This document shows positions 35,201 to 43,936 of a stretch of 64,000 bases of DNA, one piece after another. A program made the position numbers and the translations under genes. The DNA is from Asterias rubens (taxonomy: Eukaryota; Echinodermata; Asteroidea; Forcipulatida; Asteriidae), in contig NC_047076.1 of assembly GCF_902459465.1 (NCBI RefSeq), forward strand, positions 2,369,488-2,433,487. The letters are read 5' to 3'. Each line of letters opens with the position of its first letter. Positions within the stretch are counted from its first letter, which is position 1. A model generated the notes under the pieces. It had not been told where the DNA came from and searched no databases. It saw only the letters and a list, made by a program, of their open reading frames with translations.

Positions 35201-38200
35201 TCTTCCAAAATACCATGTAATCGTTTGCGACTGCTTACTTTTGCTGAACTGAAAACTTTTGCTGATCACCGTTTCCTTCTGAACAGTTTTTATAAAATTG
35301 GCTCCAGTTTGAGAACCAGAAAGTTACTCACTCGTGCTTATCCTTACCTCGATTCCATCCTCAATTGCTCCTTTCTCAGCGAGTAGTCATGACATTCATG
35401 CGACAGCACCTCAACCGACAGACAACCCAACAGTGGAGTCCACCTCGGGACAAACAGACGATGATTCAGCCCTGAGCGATAGCGAGCTTGAACCTGGACA
35501 CAGGGCCGCCGCTGAGCCTCTCAACTGGCCCCAAGATGGAGGTGCGGGCGTGACTGATTTCTTCTACGGTGACCAGGTACGGGAAGAGGGAGAAGGGGAC
35601 GCAGATGAGATGTTCGAGTACGAGAATGGCGGATTGAACGTCGACACTTTTACGATACCCAATGAAGCATTCTCACAGAGGCATGAAATCCTTGACACTT
35701 ACAGGTATGTGACCAGCCTTCTGCGGTGATGCTCTAAGAGCAGGGCCCAATTTCATAGAGCTGCTAAGCACAAACATTTGCTGAGCATGAAATTGCTTCC
35801 TTGATAAAAACGGGATTACCAAACAAATTTCTTTTTTCTGCATATTGCTAATTACTGGTATTCAGCTGTTGTTTGCTAACTCTAAAAATCATGAAGAAAT
35901 TTGGTGGATAATCTTGGTTTTATCAAATTTTATAAAGCTGCTTAAGCAGCAAATACTGCTAAATAAGTTTCTACTTCAAACTCCAACTTTAAGATTTACT
36001 TTAAACTCACATAGTTTGAAAATAATGATGGTAGAAAGTTTCCCTTAAAATAAAACTTGCTGAGGTGCTGTAGTATTTGAGAAATGAGTAAAGCAAGTCA
36101 CAAGAATAATTTTCGTCTCGGGAGACTAAAAAGTATTTTAGCATGTAAAACGTATTTTCGAAACATTGTTTTACTCATTTCTCAAAAACTATAGCACCTC
36201 AGGAAGTAATTTTTAAAGGTTTAAGGACAGTGGACACTATTGGTAATTGTCAAAGACTAGTCTTCACAGTTGGTGTATCTCAATATATGCATAAAATAAT
36301 AAACCTGTGAAAATTAGAGCTCAATCAGTCGTCGAAGTTGCAAAATAATAATGAAAGAAAAAACACCCTTGTTACACGAAGTTGTGTGCTTTCTGTCGCT
36401 TGATTTCGAGACCTCAAATTCTAAACTTGGGGTCTCGAAATCAAATTCGTGGAAAATTACTTCTTTCTCGAAAACTATGTCGCCTCAGAGGGAGCTGTTT
36501 CTCACAATGTTTTATACTAACAACCTCTCCCCATTACTCTTAATCAAGAAAGGTTTTATGACGATAATTATTTTGAGTAATTACCAATAGTGTCCACTGC
36601 CTTTAATGTAAATCTGTGGACTTTGTATTTTGTGTTGCAAAAAGTACCCAAATCCATTCAATCTTTGGAGATTAAAAACATTTCTTCTTATTCCTTCCAT
36701 GTTCAGACCCCCTTCGCCGGATCAGTCCCACTACAAACCCCGCAAAGAGTCTATATCAGCGTGAGTCACTTGATGAGTTTTCTTAATAATAGTCATTTTT
36801 TATATTTAGCCTTCGAGAAAGACTCTGCTAGGGTCGAAACGTCAGGCCATTAACTATTTTTTGCATTTTTACTCTCGGTCCATTTGGTTGGTAAGTTGTT
36901 TGCAACAGCTAATTTTATTTTCTCAATTTTTATATAGCGCTTTATCACAGCTCGAATGGCATCTTAAAGAGCTTCCAACATTATTACCCCTGGACACTGG
37001 GCCTGAAATCATTCCTTAAACCATTTTGAACTCCCTGGGGAGTAAACAGCCGGTGCTCCAATCTAATCTTTCACATAAACCATCTCTGCCCTCACAGGTA
37101 CCCATTTTACCCCTGGTTGGAGAGAAGCAATGGTTAAGTGCCTTTCTTTATGATGAGTTACTTTTGAAGAAATTGTTTTAAGCATTTGTAGAAAATTAAC
37201 CACAAGGCTTTGACACCAGCATCTCACTCTAGTACCTGTTCCCTTCTTTTTACCCCTACAGTGAACTACTAGATACAGAACCAGACCCTGTTGGCCTTGG
37301 TAACCAGATTCTGGTTGCCCCGGCAATCAACCCCTCCGTTGCTAAGCAACTGCCGTTTCTTCAACTTTCTGTCAAGTTCGTGCCAATAGTTACCGACATG
37401 TTGTCTTTTTATGCAAATCAGGTAGGCTGGTTGTTTTTGAAAAAGTTGTCTGTCTTTCGGTCTAACCATCTGTGTCCAGTTTGAATAAAGTTGCTAAGCA
37501 GAAATTTATCTGCTGGATGAGAATGAGCAGAGCACCAGCCAAAGGAAAATGACATTGCATGGTGTTTTGGCTGGTAACCTGGGTCTGTCAAAACAAAATT
37601 GTGGAAAATGTTTTAAGATTTCGAACTGTAATTGATTAATCTCATGAGTCAAACCTTCCAAAATCTGATGTCCGATTTGACTAATTTTGTTCTGCACTGT
37701 AAAAATGTATGGAATCTGTTTTGTAATTTATAAAAATAACTAATGTGATAGAATGTGCTTGATTTCACAAAGCACTAAGATTCTTCTTAAGATGGGTTGT
37801 CAGTATCACCATAGAGATTGGTATTGTGACATCACACTTTGCTTAGCAATTAAGATTGAGTTGCAGTTAAGACCAATCTCAACTCTTTGTGAACTGGCAA
37901 ATCGTCTTTACTTTTAGGGGGATGTTCAAATGGCAGTTTCTGCACTGATTGTCTTAGGAGACAGGATTCAAGACAAGATCAGTATGGAGCTACAGGAGCA
38001 GTGGTATATGTCTTATATCGGTGAGTTTCTTAAAGGCAGTGGACACTATTGGTAATTGTCAAAGACTAGCCTTCACAGTTGGTGTATCTCAACATATATG
38101 CATAAAATAACAAACATGTACAAATTTGAGCTCAATCGGTCATCGAAGTTGCAAGATAAAAATGAAAGAAAAATAACCCTTGTCACACGCAGTTGTGTGC

Positions 38201-39332
38201 ATTAGATGGTTGATTTTGAGACCTCAAGTTCTAAACTTGAGGTCTCGAAATCAAATTCGTGGTAAATTACTTCTTTCTCGAAAACTATATGGCACTTCAG
38301 AGGGAGTCGTTTCTCACAGTGTTTTATACCATCAACCTCTCCCCATTACTCGTCACCGAGAAAGGTTTTATGCAAATAATTATTTTGAGTAATTACCAAT
38401 AGTGTCCACTGCCTTTAAGAGTAGTTTCGTTATACTTTGGCTTAGCTTATTTCAAAATTTTGAGCTTTAGACTTGCTCAGGCATTTCAAACTCTTCAGTT
38501 ATAGATGTTATAACTTGTTCCAAACTTTCTAGTTGTACGTGTACATGTTCTAACTCGTTTTAAACTTTTGTGTCGAAGATTTGCTGACTTATTTCAAACT
38601 CTGGTGTGTCGCTAATGAAGTAACTAAGCTGAGCAACCACACTACCGTTGGATCCATCAATCAGGTAAATGTTCAAAAGATGTGCTTGGATTTCCAACAA
38701 AATTACATCAAAACCATCACATCACACACGCCATGTTTTGCATTTTTTGTTGGTACGTTTGAGAACAATAGTGTTTGGAAGTATTACAAACGTTCTTTCT
38801 TAAAAAGTTTCACCTGTTTTTGTTCTTCTATATTTTATGTCAGCGTATAAGCTGCTCTGCAAAAGTTTTTCTCAGGGCCAAAATCAATGTTTTCCTTGGC
38901 TTATATACTTGAAGACTGTTGGCTGCCTATTACTGATCGTATTCTTTTCAAGCTGCTTCTTTATGTCTATAAATGCTCCCAGAGTCTTGCTCCAAATTAT
39001 CTTTCTGATCTATTGTCTTCTTATACACCTGGCAGAGAAGGTCTGCGCTCCTCCTCTGATAAATCCCTTCTCTGTGAGCAAAGGCCTTCTCGATCTGCCG
39101 GCTCCAAGTCTTTTTCTTTGGCTGGGCCGAAGGAATGGAACAAATTACCCAAACTCATCAGGGAATCATCTTCAACTGCCATTTTCAAAACAAAACTCAA
39201 AACCTACTTCTTCAATCAGCCTCGTCATTAATCCTTTTTGTTGTTCTGTTTTTCTCTCCTTTCTTGCTTTGTTCTTGTTTGATTCACTGTTCAGCGCTTT
39301 GATCTTTGTTAAAGGCGCTATATAAATACCTA

Positions 39333-39417
<85 letters not shown>

Positions 39418-40697
39418 AGCAGGTGAATCTGTTTGAAAATGTGATATTTTCAATCTTTTTTCAGCAATCTACAACGGTTTACACCAAATGTAATAGCTGC
39501 AGCGGCCAGTTGGATAAGTGCTCATGGGCCTGCCAGAACAGCAAATGTCGCAAACTCACAAACACCTGCTCCGTTTGGTAAGTTGGTAGGAGAGGAAACT
39601 GGTTTACATCGTGGGCTTATTACTATGTGATTGTTGGTCAGTTTGTATGGATTTCAGGAAATTTGTTTTGCAATTTTATGAGCTCCTGGTAAATGGAGTT
39701 TAATGTTTTAAGAGTGGTCTCCAAGGTAATATTTTGGTTAAGAAGAAAGAAAAAGTAGAACATTTATTTGTGGATTTTGATATTGTTTAAATTTGTTCGA
39801 ACTTTTCAGCTAAAACCTTTTTTATCATTACGAATATGAATTTGCAAACAATGACCATATAGAAACAAGCTAGCTCTACTGTTCCCCCCCCCCCCAAAAA
39901 AAAAGAGGGTTGTTTATAAAATTATCTCGATTCAAAGATGTTTTTTTCAAAAGAGAATTTCACAAAGGAAGAAACAATTTTGAATCTGCTCAGATTTAAA
40001 TTCATTGTGTATTCCTATCAGGGTATATACTTCTGGCGTGGACATATTCGCTCTGGGTTTTCTCAAAAACGTGACAATTTTCACATGTTAGTTTTATTAT
40101 TTACATCTACAATACAATAAAAATTGTACCTTACATTAAAGCCATTGGACACTTTCTGTAAACAGTATTGTCCAAGGCCCACACTTTGTGTATCACAACT
40201 TCTATATCAAATAACAAACCTGTGAAAATTTAGGCTCAATTGGTCATCGAAGTCGGGAGAAAATAACCCACCCTTGCGTTTCGCCGTGTCGTGTTTAAAA
40301 TAAATCCGTAATTCTCGCTTTTGAGAATTGATATTGTTTTACTGTTTTCTCAAAAAGTAAAGCATTTCATGGAATAATATTTCAAGAGAAGTCTTTCACC
40401 ACTACCTTCTGTAAACCCTGTAAGTTATTTGTAAATCTGTGAACTTTTTTTTTTTTTCTGTACCGGAAGTGTATAATGGCTTTAAAACAGTTGAACAGTT
40501 CCAAAAACCAAAGGTATACCATGCTTTTAAACATGGTATTCTTATTTGTTGTATGAAACAGTCATCTTCCAGTGAAAGGTCTGTACGTATGGTGTCAGGG
40601 CTGCTCTCACGGTGGACATATACAGCACATCCAGGAATGGTTGCGGGAAAATTCAACATGTCCGACGGGCTGCGGCCATTACTGTGAATACACCTGA
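26241..40697 (+). CDS. WDR24: WDR24, GATOR2 complex subunit (complete, 18 coding exons)
   Basis: Exons: 26241-26265, 27545-27667, 28388-28501, 28992-29176, 30600-30725, 31447-31578, 32048-32261, 32798-32898, 33542-33754, 34177-34287, 34723-34843, 35380-35704, 36707-36760, 37262-37421, 37918-38020, 38579-38664, 39465-39577, 40562-40697. All phases fit; 813 aa (human about 790). WDR24 is a core GATOR2 subunit that promotes amino-acid signalling to TORC1 at the lysosome. Residues about 35-340 form the WD40 propeller ([67 protein letters not shown]). An acidic linker follows, then helical QGDVQ-type repeats ([18 protein letters not shown]). The C-terminus, about 735-813, is Cys/His-rich ([43 protein letters not shown]), the expected zinc-binding RING-like end. 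An in-frame TAA at 26226 supports the start. The first exon has only 25 coding bases. Confidence 0.96.
26563..26706. mobile_element. Short inverted-repeat element in WDR24 intron 1
   Basis: Left arm 'gtgagacccagtgcag...ctagattcctttttt' and right arm 'aaaaaaaggaatctagcg...cactgggtct' are reverse complements across about 50 bases with a small loop. It is a compact MITE of about 140 bp. A separate perfect hairpin 'tgcttagcttctt...aagaagctaagca' lies just before it at 26447-26478. Confidence 0.6.
26985..27262 (+). mobile_element. LINE 3' end fragment in WDR24 intron 1
   Basis: An open frame ends with [20 protein letters not shown], then [11 protein letters not shown] and TRRPRMQVF, resembling the extreme C-terminus of non-LTR retrotransposon polyproteins (a tryptophan, 'W.G.S.EEL...A.DR..W' type region). 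It is followed at once by an (atg) tail 'atgatgatgatgatt', typical of a LINE 3' end. The 5' side is truncated. The family is not determined. Confidence 0.45.
29182..29570 (+). mobile_element. Family A MITE (copy 3) beside the WDR24 exon 4 donor
   Basis: It starts 'ttaaaggaagtgggcact' only five bases after the last exon base plus GTAAG, and ends 'tatccactgcctttaa'. Small duplication in the centre: 'gacctca' appears twice in the left arm. The donor GTAAGT is formed together with the MITE's first T. Confidence 0.85.
29591..29935 (-). mobile_element. Family A MITE (copy 4), diverged
   Basis: Starts 'taaaggcactggacacatt' and ends 'aggtgtccagttcctt'. Internal words 'ttacttggtaacgagcaac' and 'gatgaccaattgagtccaaa' match the reverse strand of the reference copy. 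More decayed than copy 3, so it is older. Confidence 0.75.
30216..30545 (+). mobile_element. LINE reverse-transcriptase C-terminal fragment in WDR24 intron 4
   Basis: The frame has [20 protein letters not shown], then [20 protein letters not shown] and [12 protein letters not shown]. This is the 'R...FGHV.R.DD...' plus 'RP.GRPR..W..Q' signature seen at the C-terminus of many non-LTR retrotransposon ORFs. It is 5'-truncated and lies about 50 bases before WDR24 exon 5. Confidence 0.6.
30780..31100 (+). repeat. Family M repeat in WDR24 intron 5
   Basis: Inverted ends 'agttaaccctcctactg' near 30772 (and again near 30875) and 'agtaggagggttaactg' at about 31081. Internal 'gatagataaactatgcca' and 'tggcaaatgca'-like words recur in the intron 8 copy at 33040-33460, which ends 'aagagtttgagggttaac'. 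Confidence 0.5.
31285..31417 (-). mobile_element. Family A MITE (copy 5), one end only
   Basis: Contains 'cttgcaacttcgatgacca', 'ttatgcatatgttgggatac' and the terminal 'tatccagtcccttaaa'. Only about 130 bp of the element remains. It ends about 30 bases before WDR24 exon 6 and so overlaps the usual branch-point zone. Confidence 0.65.
31697..31792 (-). repeat. SINE family D head, remnant
   Basis: On the minus strand the B-box 'gggttcgaatcccggtc' is clear (plus: gaccgggattcgaaccca, about 31721-31738), preceded by a degraded A-box region. Located in WDR24 intron 6. Confidence 0.5.
32325..32475 (+). repeat. Family L repeat in WDR24 intron 7
   Basis: Reads 'aacatggcacccacagtg', 'gctgtggtgcccggtgc', 'cctgtacaagtttacg' and 'ccccttcaagagcgaagttc'. 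A second copy lies at 32915-33030 in intron 8. Both share the plus orientation with 10855-10998. Confidence 0.55.
32915..33030 (+). repeat. Family L repeat in WDR24 intron 8
   Basis: Reads 'aactgccgtggtgccctgtg', 'gctcattgcaaggttccaat', 'cctcacagaagtgtccc' and 'aggagcgaagttcatgg'. It begins about 15 bases after the exon 8 donor. Confidence 0.55.
33040..33460 (+). repeat. Family M repeat in WDR24 intron 8
   Basis: Shares 'aatgatagataagctatac', 'tggcaaatgcatac', a CA-rich segment (cacacacacatttcaatgg) and the 3' part 'aaatggtaccaagagtttg' with the intron 5 element. Boundaries approximate. Confidence 0.45.
34915..35160 (+). repeat. Family F variant in WDR24 intron 11
   Basis: Left end 'catttcatggctctgctta' and right end 'taagcagagccataatattg' followed by 'ggccca' are inverted. 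It has the same 'tctgcgctt' and 'acataagcatggaattc' words as the element at 4555-4806. Confidence 0.6.
35740..35975 (+). repeat. Family F repeat in WDR24 intron 12
   Basis: Starts 'gggcccaatttcatagagc' at 35743 and continues 'tgctgagcatgaaattgc', 'gggattaccaaacaaattt' and 'gctgttgtttgctaac'. The right arm is broken by other sequence ('ttataaagctgcttaagcag'). Confidence 0.6.
35985..36655 (+). mobile_element. Family I inverted-repeat element split by family A
   Basis: The left segment (35985-36220) has 'aaaataatgatggtagaaag', 'gaggtgctgtagtatttgag', 'aaatgagtaaa' and the inverted 'actcatttctcaaaaacta'. The right segment (36606-36655) has 'taaatctgtggactttgt' and 'gttgcaaaaagtaccc'. In the intact copy at 58875-59260 these two parts are contiguous. 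A family A element (36221-36605) lies between them, so it landed inside an existing family I copy. Confidence 0.65.
36221..36605 (+). mobile_element. Family A MITE (copy 6), nested in family I
   Basis: Ends 'ttaaggacagtggacacta' and 'tagtgtccactgcctttaa'; central arms 'gatttcgagacctcaaatt' and 'ggggtctcgaaatcaaatt'. Full length and little diverged, consistent with a later insertion. Confidence 0.85.
36925..37145 (-). mobile_element. SINE family D, 3' part, in WDR24 intron 13
   Basis: Minus-strand SINE lacking the tRNA head. It runs (plus strand) 'tatatagcgctttatcac', 'cattattacccctggac', 'ccctggggagtaaacagcc', 'tgccctcacaggtaccca' and 'ggagagaagcaatggttaag', matching 45153-45517. Confidence 0.65.
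37748..37905. repeat. Inverted repeat related to family G
   Basis: Left 'gatttcacaaagcactaag' and right 'ctcaactctttgtgaac' are inverted ends. The middle has 'gattggtattgtgacatcac'. It ends just before WDR24 exon 15, whose acceptor 'ttacttttag' follows. Confidence 0.45.
38031..38418 (+). mobile_element. Family A MITE (copy 7) beside the WDR24 exon 15 donor
   Basis: Full-length element beginning 'taaaggcagtggacactat' ten bases after the exon 15 boundary, ending 'agtgtccactgcctttaa'. It occupies about 70 percent of intron 15 (38021-38578). Confidence 0.9.
38835..39420 (+). mobile_element. LINE 3' end with RT C-terminus and ATT tail, WDR24 intron 16
   Basis: One frame reads [19 protein letters not shown], then [34 protein letters not shown] and [15 protein letters not shown]. 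This is the well-known C-terminal tail of CR1/L2-like non-LTR reverse transcriptases ('LHWLPI...I..K......LAP.YL.DLL...' and 'F...A..LWN.LP...F+..LKT.LF'). It ends in a stop at 39229, a short T-rich 3'UTR, 'aaaggcgctatataaatacc' and a long (att) tract. The 5' side is cut at about 38835 with a frameshift nearby (two overlapping frames are needed). Confidence 0.8.
39330..39417 (+). repeat. (TTA)n microsatellite, LINE tail
   Basis: Nearly 30 uninterrupted 'tta' or 'att' units directly after 'aaatacctatattatt'. It is the 3' tail of the LINE just upstream and lies about 45 bases before WDR24 exon 17. Confidence 0.9.
40136..40487 (+). mobile_element. Family B MITE in the last WDR24 intron
   Basis: Begins 'taaagccattggacacttt' and ends 'agtgtataatggcttta'. 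It lies between 39577 and exon 18 at 40562 and is shorter in the middle than the copy at 7538. Confidence 0.8.
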
Positions 40698-41538
40698 GAA
40701 GGTACCATTGTCTGGACCTATTATTATACAAGCATGTGGTCATGGCCCTCGTTGTCATGCACCACGCTCAATTTGCCTGGAAGCCTCAGTTTTGGGTCGA
40801 ATTGGAATGTGAACTTTGAAGGCGACCAATGGCTTAGCTTCGCCTGCAGATGAAATTGAAGAATTGGAATGGAATGTGAACTTTGTTGGTGAGCAATGGC
40901 TGAACTTCTCCTGCAAATGATATTAAAGCATCGAACTGGAAATTACATCTGGGATATTGACAATGATGACCTCAGGTATGACCTTTGAACTTCCTTTATA
41001 TAACTTCGTTAACCTGTGGCAATATAAGGGTCAAGCTCAGCATAGCCTCCCTTGGTTTTCAGTCAAGAGTTAGTGCTTTTCTCTGTGCCTGGGAAGGATT
41101 GTCAACCACTCAGGCCCAATCAGGAATCGTTGACCAATTACTGATTTAGATGATGAAACGGTCTCTATTCCTTGCCCAACCAGGAATTACCAATGCCACT
41201 TGAGACTGGTCAGCTTTCATCCCAGGCCCAATTTGGGATGATTGCATGCACCCCCACCCTGCCCATTTATAGCTCGTTTAGGCAGCCAATATCATTGTGC
41301 TGCTTAACGCTAAACAAAATTACGTGCTCACTGTAGCAGACAAACTTGCTTAAGCGTTTACGCTTAAGCAAAGCGTATTTCACAGGTTAGCAAGAAAATT
41401 ATGCAGTCATCTTGGATTTGCATTCTTACGTGATTCACCGAAAGGTTATTTGCATGCCTTTTCGTGTGCTTACAGATTAGTAGCGCTATGAGGAGAAGGT
41501 TGCATTGTGCCCCTGGTTAGGTCAACGGCCCAAGTCGA

Positions 41539-41901
41539 TTAAAGGCAGTGAACACTATTGGTAATTACTCAAACTAATTATTATATTAGTATAAAACCTC
41601 ACTTGGTAACGAGTACGGGGAGATGTTGATAGTATAAAACATTGTGAGAAACGGCTCACTCTGAAGTAACGTAGTTTTGGAGAAAGAAGTAATTTCCTAT
41701 GAATTTGATTTCGAGACCACAGGTCTCGAAATCAAGCATCTGAAAGCACACAACTTGGGTGTTTTTTACACTATTCGTATTTCGCATCTTCGATGACCAA
41801 TTGAGCTCAAATTTCCACAGGTTTGTTACTTTATGCATGTTGAGATCAACTAAGTGAGAAGACTGGTCTTTGAAAATTACCAATAGTGTCCACTGCCTTT
41901 A
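41539..41901 (-). mobile_element. Family A MITE (copy 8)
   Basis: Ends 'ttaaaggcagtgaacacta' and 'tagtgtccactgccttta'. Its central hairpin is shortened to 'gatttcgagaccacaggtct' followed by 'cgaaatc'. It probably lies in the WDR24 3'UTR. Confidence 0.85.
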
Positions 41902-42221
41902 TGTGTAGCCCTCACCTTAAAGTGCCTCTTCGGCTTCTTGATGTTTCAGGCGATCTTTCTCATAAAAATATAACCATCAAAAACACACAAAAAACAATGA
42001 GCAAAACCTTACGTACAGGATTAACGATTTATTTGAGTTGACATACTCCACTAAAAGAGTTGAAGATTGTTAGTAAAACAAAATTGCATTTCTACATTTT
42101 GATGTCATTTTGAAAAGGCAACTTTTCATATTCGTATGAGTTAAAAACTTATACTAATTTTTGGCAATTTACATTGGCAAATTAATTTGAAATCTTGCAA
42201 GAAATATATTTATGTTATTTT

Positions 42222-42227
42222 AATAAA
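42222..42227 (+). promoter_or_regulatory. Candidate poly(A) signal for WDR24
   Basis: AATAAA in 'attttaataaaatatac', followed within 25 bases by a T/G-rich stretch 'gtttgttgtttcatttttg'. The position and downstream GU-like element fit, but the distance from the stop (1.5 kb) leaves room for an unseen earlier non-canonical signal. Confidence 0.4.
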
Positions 42228-42337
42228 ATATACAATACTTTGAATAATGTTTGTTGTTTCATTTTTGTATCTTCTCTCCCGTTGGATAATGTTTGTTTAT
42301 TTTGAGAATTCCTTCCAACGGGCAGATAAAGCATCAG

Positions 42338-42531
42338 CTTTGACTCCCCAAAATGGCCGACCGTGTTTTGTCCGACGTTAAAGAAAAACTGTGCAATTTC
42401 AAGGCATGTTAGTGTGGATCATTATATTCTACTTTTAAATTATCTATCTAACCATTTGCATTTTATATTAAATGGTTCCAAACGCTTTTTAAAGACCAAC
42501 TCGACCGATCCAAGGCAACGTGTTCCTTTAA
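42338..42531 (+). mobile_element. Family C MITE, right half
   Basis: From 'ccaaaatggccgaccgtgt' to 'ggcaacgtgttccttta'. The left arm is missing. A SINE D copy follows directly at 42532. Confidence 0.75.
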
Positions 42532-42790
42532 GAGCACTGAATTCATACTTTTGGTGTTTATGATCGGCAGAGTGTGGGTTCGAGCCCCAGTCGTGATACT
42601 TGGGACGCAAAACCGTTGGTCCTGTGTGTTGTGTGAAAGAACCCAGTGCACTTATCGGAAAGAGAAGGGGTTCGCCCCCGGTGTTTCTGGCTCGATTGGC
42701 AGCATTATGCGCCACAGCACATTGTAAACCATAACATGGTGCCAAGGATAAGGTCTCGTATAATTCGAACCTCGTCCCACTCACCTTGCA
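42532..42790 (+). mobile_element. SINE family D, head truncated
   Basis: Starts in the A-box region at 'agagcactgaattcatac', has the B-box 'gggttcgagcccc' at about 42576 and the body 'aaagaacccagtgcactta', 'gaaggggttcgcccccggtg' and 'gcagcattatgcgccac'. Confidence 0.75.
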
Positions 42791-42940
42791 GTAAAAACTT
42801 GTCGCTTTGTATCCTTAAAAAAATGCGCTTTTTATAAACGGTTATTATTTATAATAATCTACACTTACAACATTGCAGGCTAGCATCAAGTTCGAGTGGG
42901 CACATTTAGTCGACCCACGATTGACTACTGACCAGCAATG

Positions 42941-43003
42941 TAAATCAAATGAGGCAACAGTATGTTTGACTAGTCTTAAAATGAAATTGAATTACCCTTT
43001 TCA
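42941..43003. repeat. 63-bp direct repeat, left copy
   Basis: Begins 'taaatcaaatgaggcaac' and ends 'gaattacccttttca'. An almost identical copy is at 43736-43798 with a single difference (tatgtttg versus tatatttg). The pair brackets 732 bp containing a SINE D. Confidence 0.9.
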
Positions 43004-43008
43004 TGTGG

Positions 43009-43352
43009 AAGTGACGTGGCCGAGCGGTTAAGAGCACCGAATTCAAACTCTGGTGTTTCTGATCAGCAGAGTGTGGGTTCGAATCCCCAGCCGTGACACT
43101 GTGTCCTTGAGCAAGACACTTAACCATTGCTTCGTCCTTCGGATGGGACGTAAAGCCGTTGGTGTCATGTGTTGTGTAATGCATGTAAAAGAACCCAGTG
43201 CACTTATCGAAAAGAGAAGAGGTTCGCCCTGTTGTTCCTGGAATTCATCACTGCAATAACCTATCTTTCTGAAAGTTTGTATATACTCAGCGCCTTGAGT
43301 ACCTTGTTTGGTAGATACGTGCGCTATATAAGACTTCGATATTATATTATTA
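43009..43352 (+). mobile_element. SINE family D, full length
   Basis: tRNA-like head: A-box 'gtggccgagcggttaagagc' at about 43015, and B-box 'gggttcgaatcccc' at about 43075. The body has 'cttgagcaagacacttaacc', 'cttcggatgggacgtaaag' and 'gaacccagtgcacttatcg'. The tail 'acgtgcgctatataagact' plus ATT-rich DNA resembles the 3' end of the LINE at 38835-39420. The head resembles a type II (Leu/Ser) tRNA. Confidence 0.85.
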
Positions 43353-43735
43353 CATGTGCAGTAACGCACTCACTCGAACGACGCCTAGTCAACCTTCCGC
43401 GTTTTCGCTATAGTGTCGCCCATGGTTCTCCTCTGTGCTTTACACATGTTAGAATGGAACATGCTGTTAGGACCAGTGAAGAAACCATGGGCATCGCAGC
43501 TGGTTCCAATTGGTCGACCAAAGTAGTCAACCTGTTCATTCAAGTGCCCAAAGATGAACTGAATGCCTTTAATATTCAGAAGGAAACAAAAAGTTAACCA
43601 AGCGTTTTTTAGATTGCACACATTCCGGAATTGACCGCCCAAAAATTCAATTGAATGACTAAACACACGCCTCAAAAAACTCCTGCGGATTTGAATGCAG
43701 CTTCGATGAATCGTTAAATTGAATGAATGTTTTGT

Positions 43736-43798
43736 TAAATCAAATGAGGCAACAGTATATTTGACTAGTCTTAAAATGAAATTGAATTACCCTTTTCA
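43736..43798. repeat. 63-bp direct repeat, right copy
   Basis: Second copy of the repeat at 42941-43003. It lies 138 bases beyond the stop codon of the minus-strand mosaic gene, probably within its 3'UTR. Confidence 0.9.
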
Positions 43799-43936
43799 GT
43801 AGCATTCGATTTCTTGCGAAAAAGAATAGCGTGGTGGTTAAATTGGCTGCTCATTTACCGAAATTGACCCAGAAAACCGATAGTATAAAAAATTAATATG
43901 AATAATGCGTTAAATTATCACCAGCTTGATAAAGTC

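Larger units (their letters stand above)
40698..42250 (+). other. WDR24 3'UTR and downstream flank
   Basis: Sequence after the WDR24 stop. The first canonical AATAAA downstream is at 42222-42227 (ttttaataaaatata), so a 1.5 kb 3'UTR is possible. It would contain a family F-like piece (about 41270-41510) and the family A copy at 41539-41901. No further protein is seen. Confidence 0.4.

Noticed and set aside
39172..39581. Poly-asparagine and poly-tyrosine open frames
   Set aside because: They are translations of the (TTA)n tail of the LINE. The plus-strand one only overlaps WDR24 exon 17 by chance.
43009..43090. Functional tRNA-Leu/Ser genes at the SINE D heads
   Set aside because: A- and B-boxes are present, but the heads lack complete stems and continue into a dispersed SINE body; copies are found at several places here.
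43385..43675. Minus-strand frame as an extra exon of the mosaic gene
   Set aside because: It lies after the stop codon of a complete, domain-consistent last exon (FADALTIHVKF) and has no matching acceptor.
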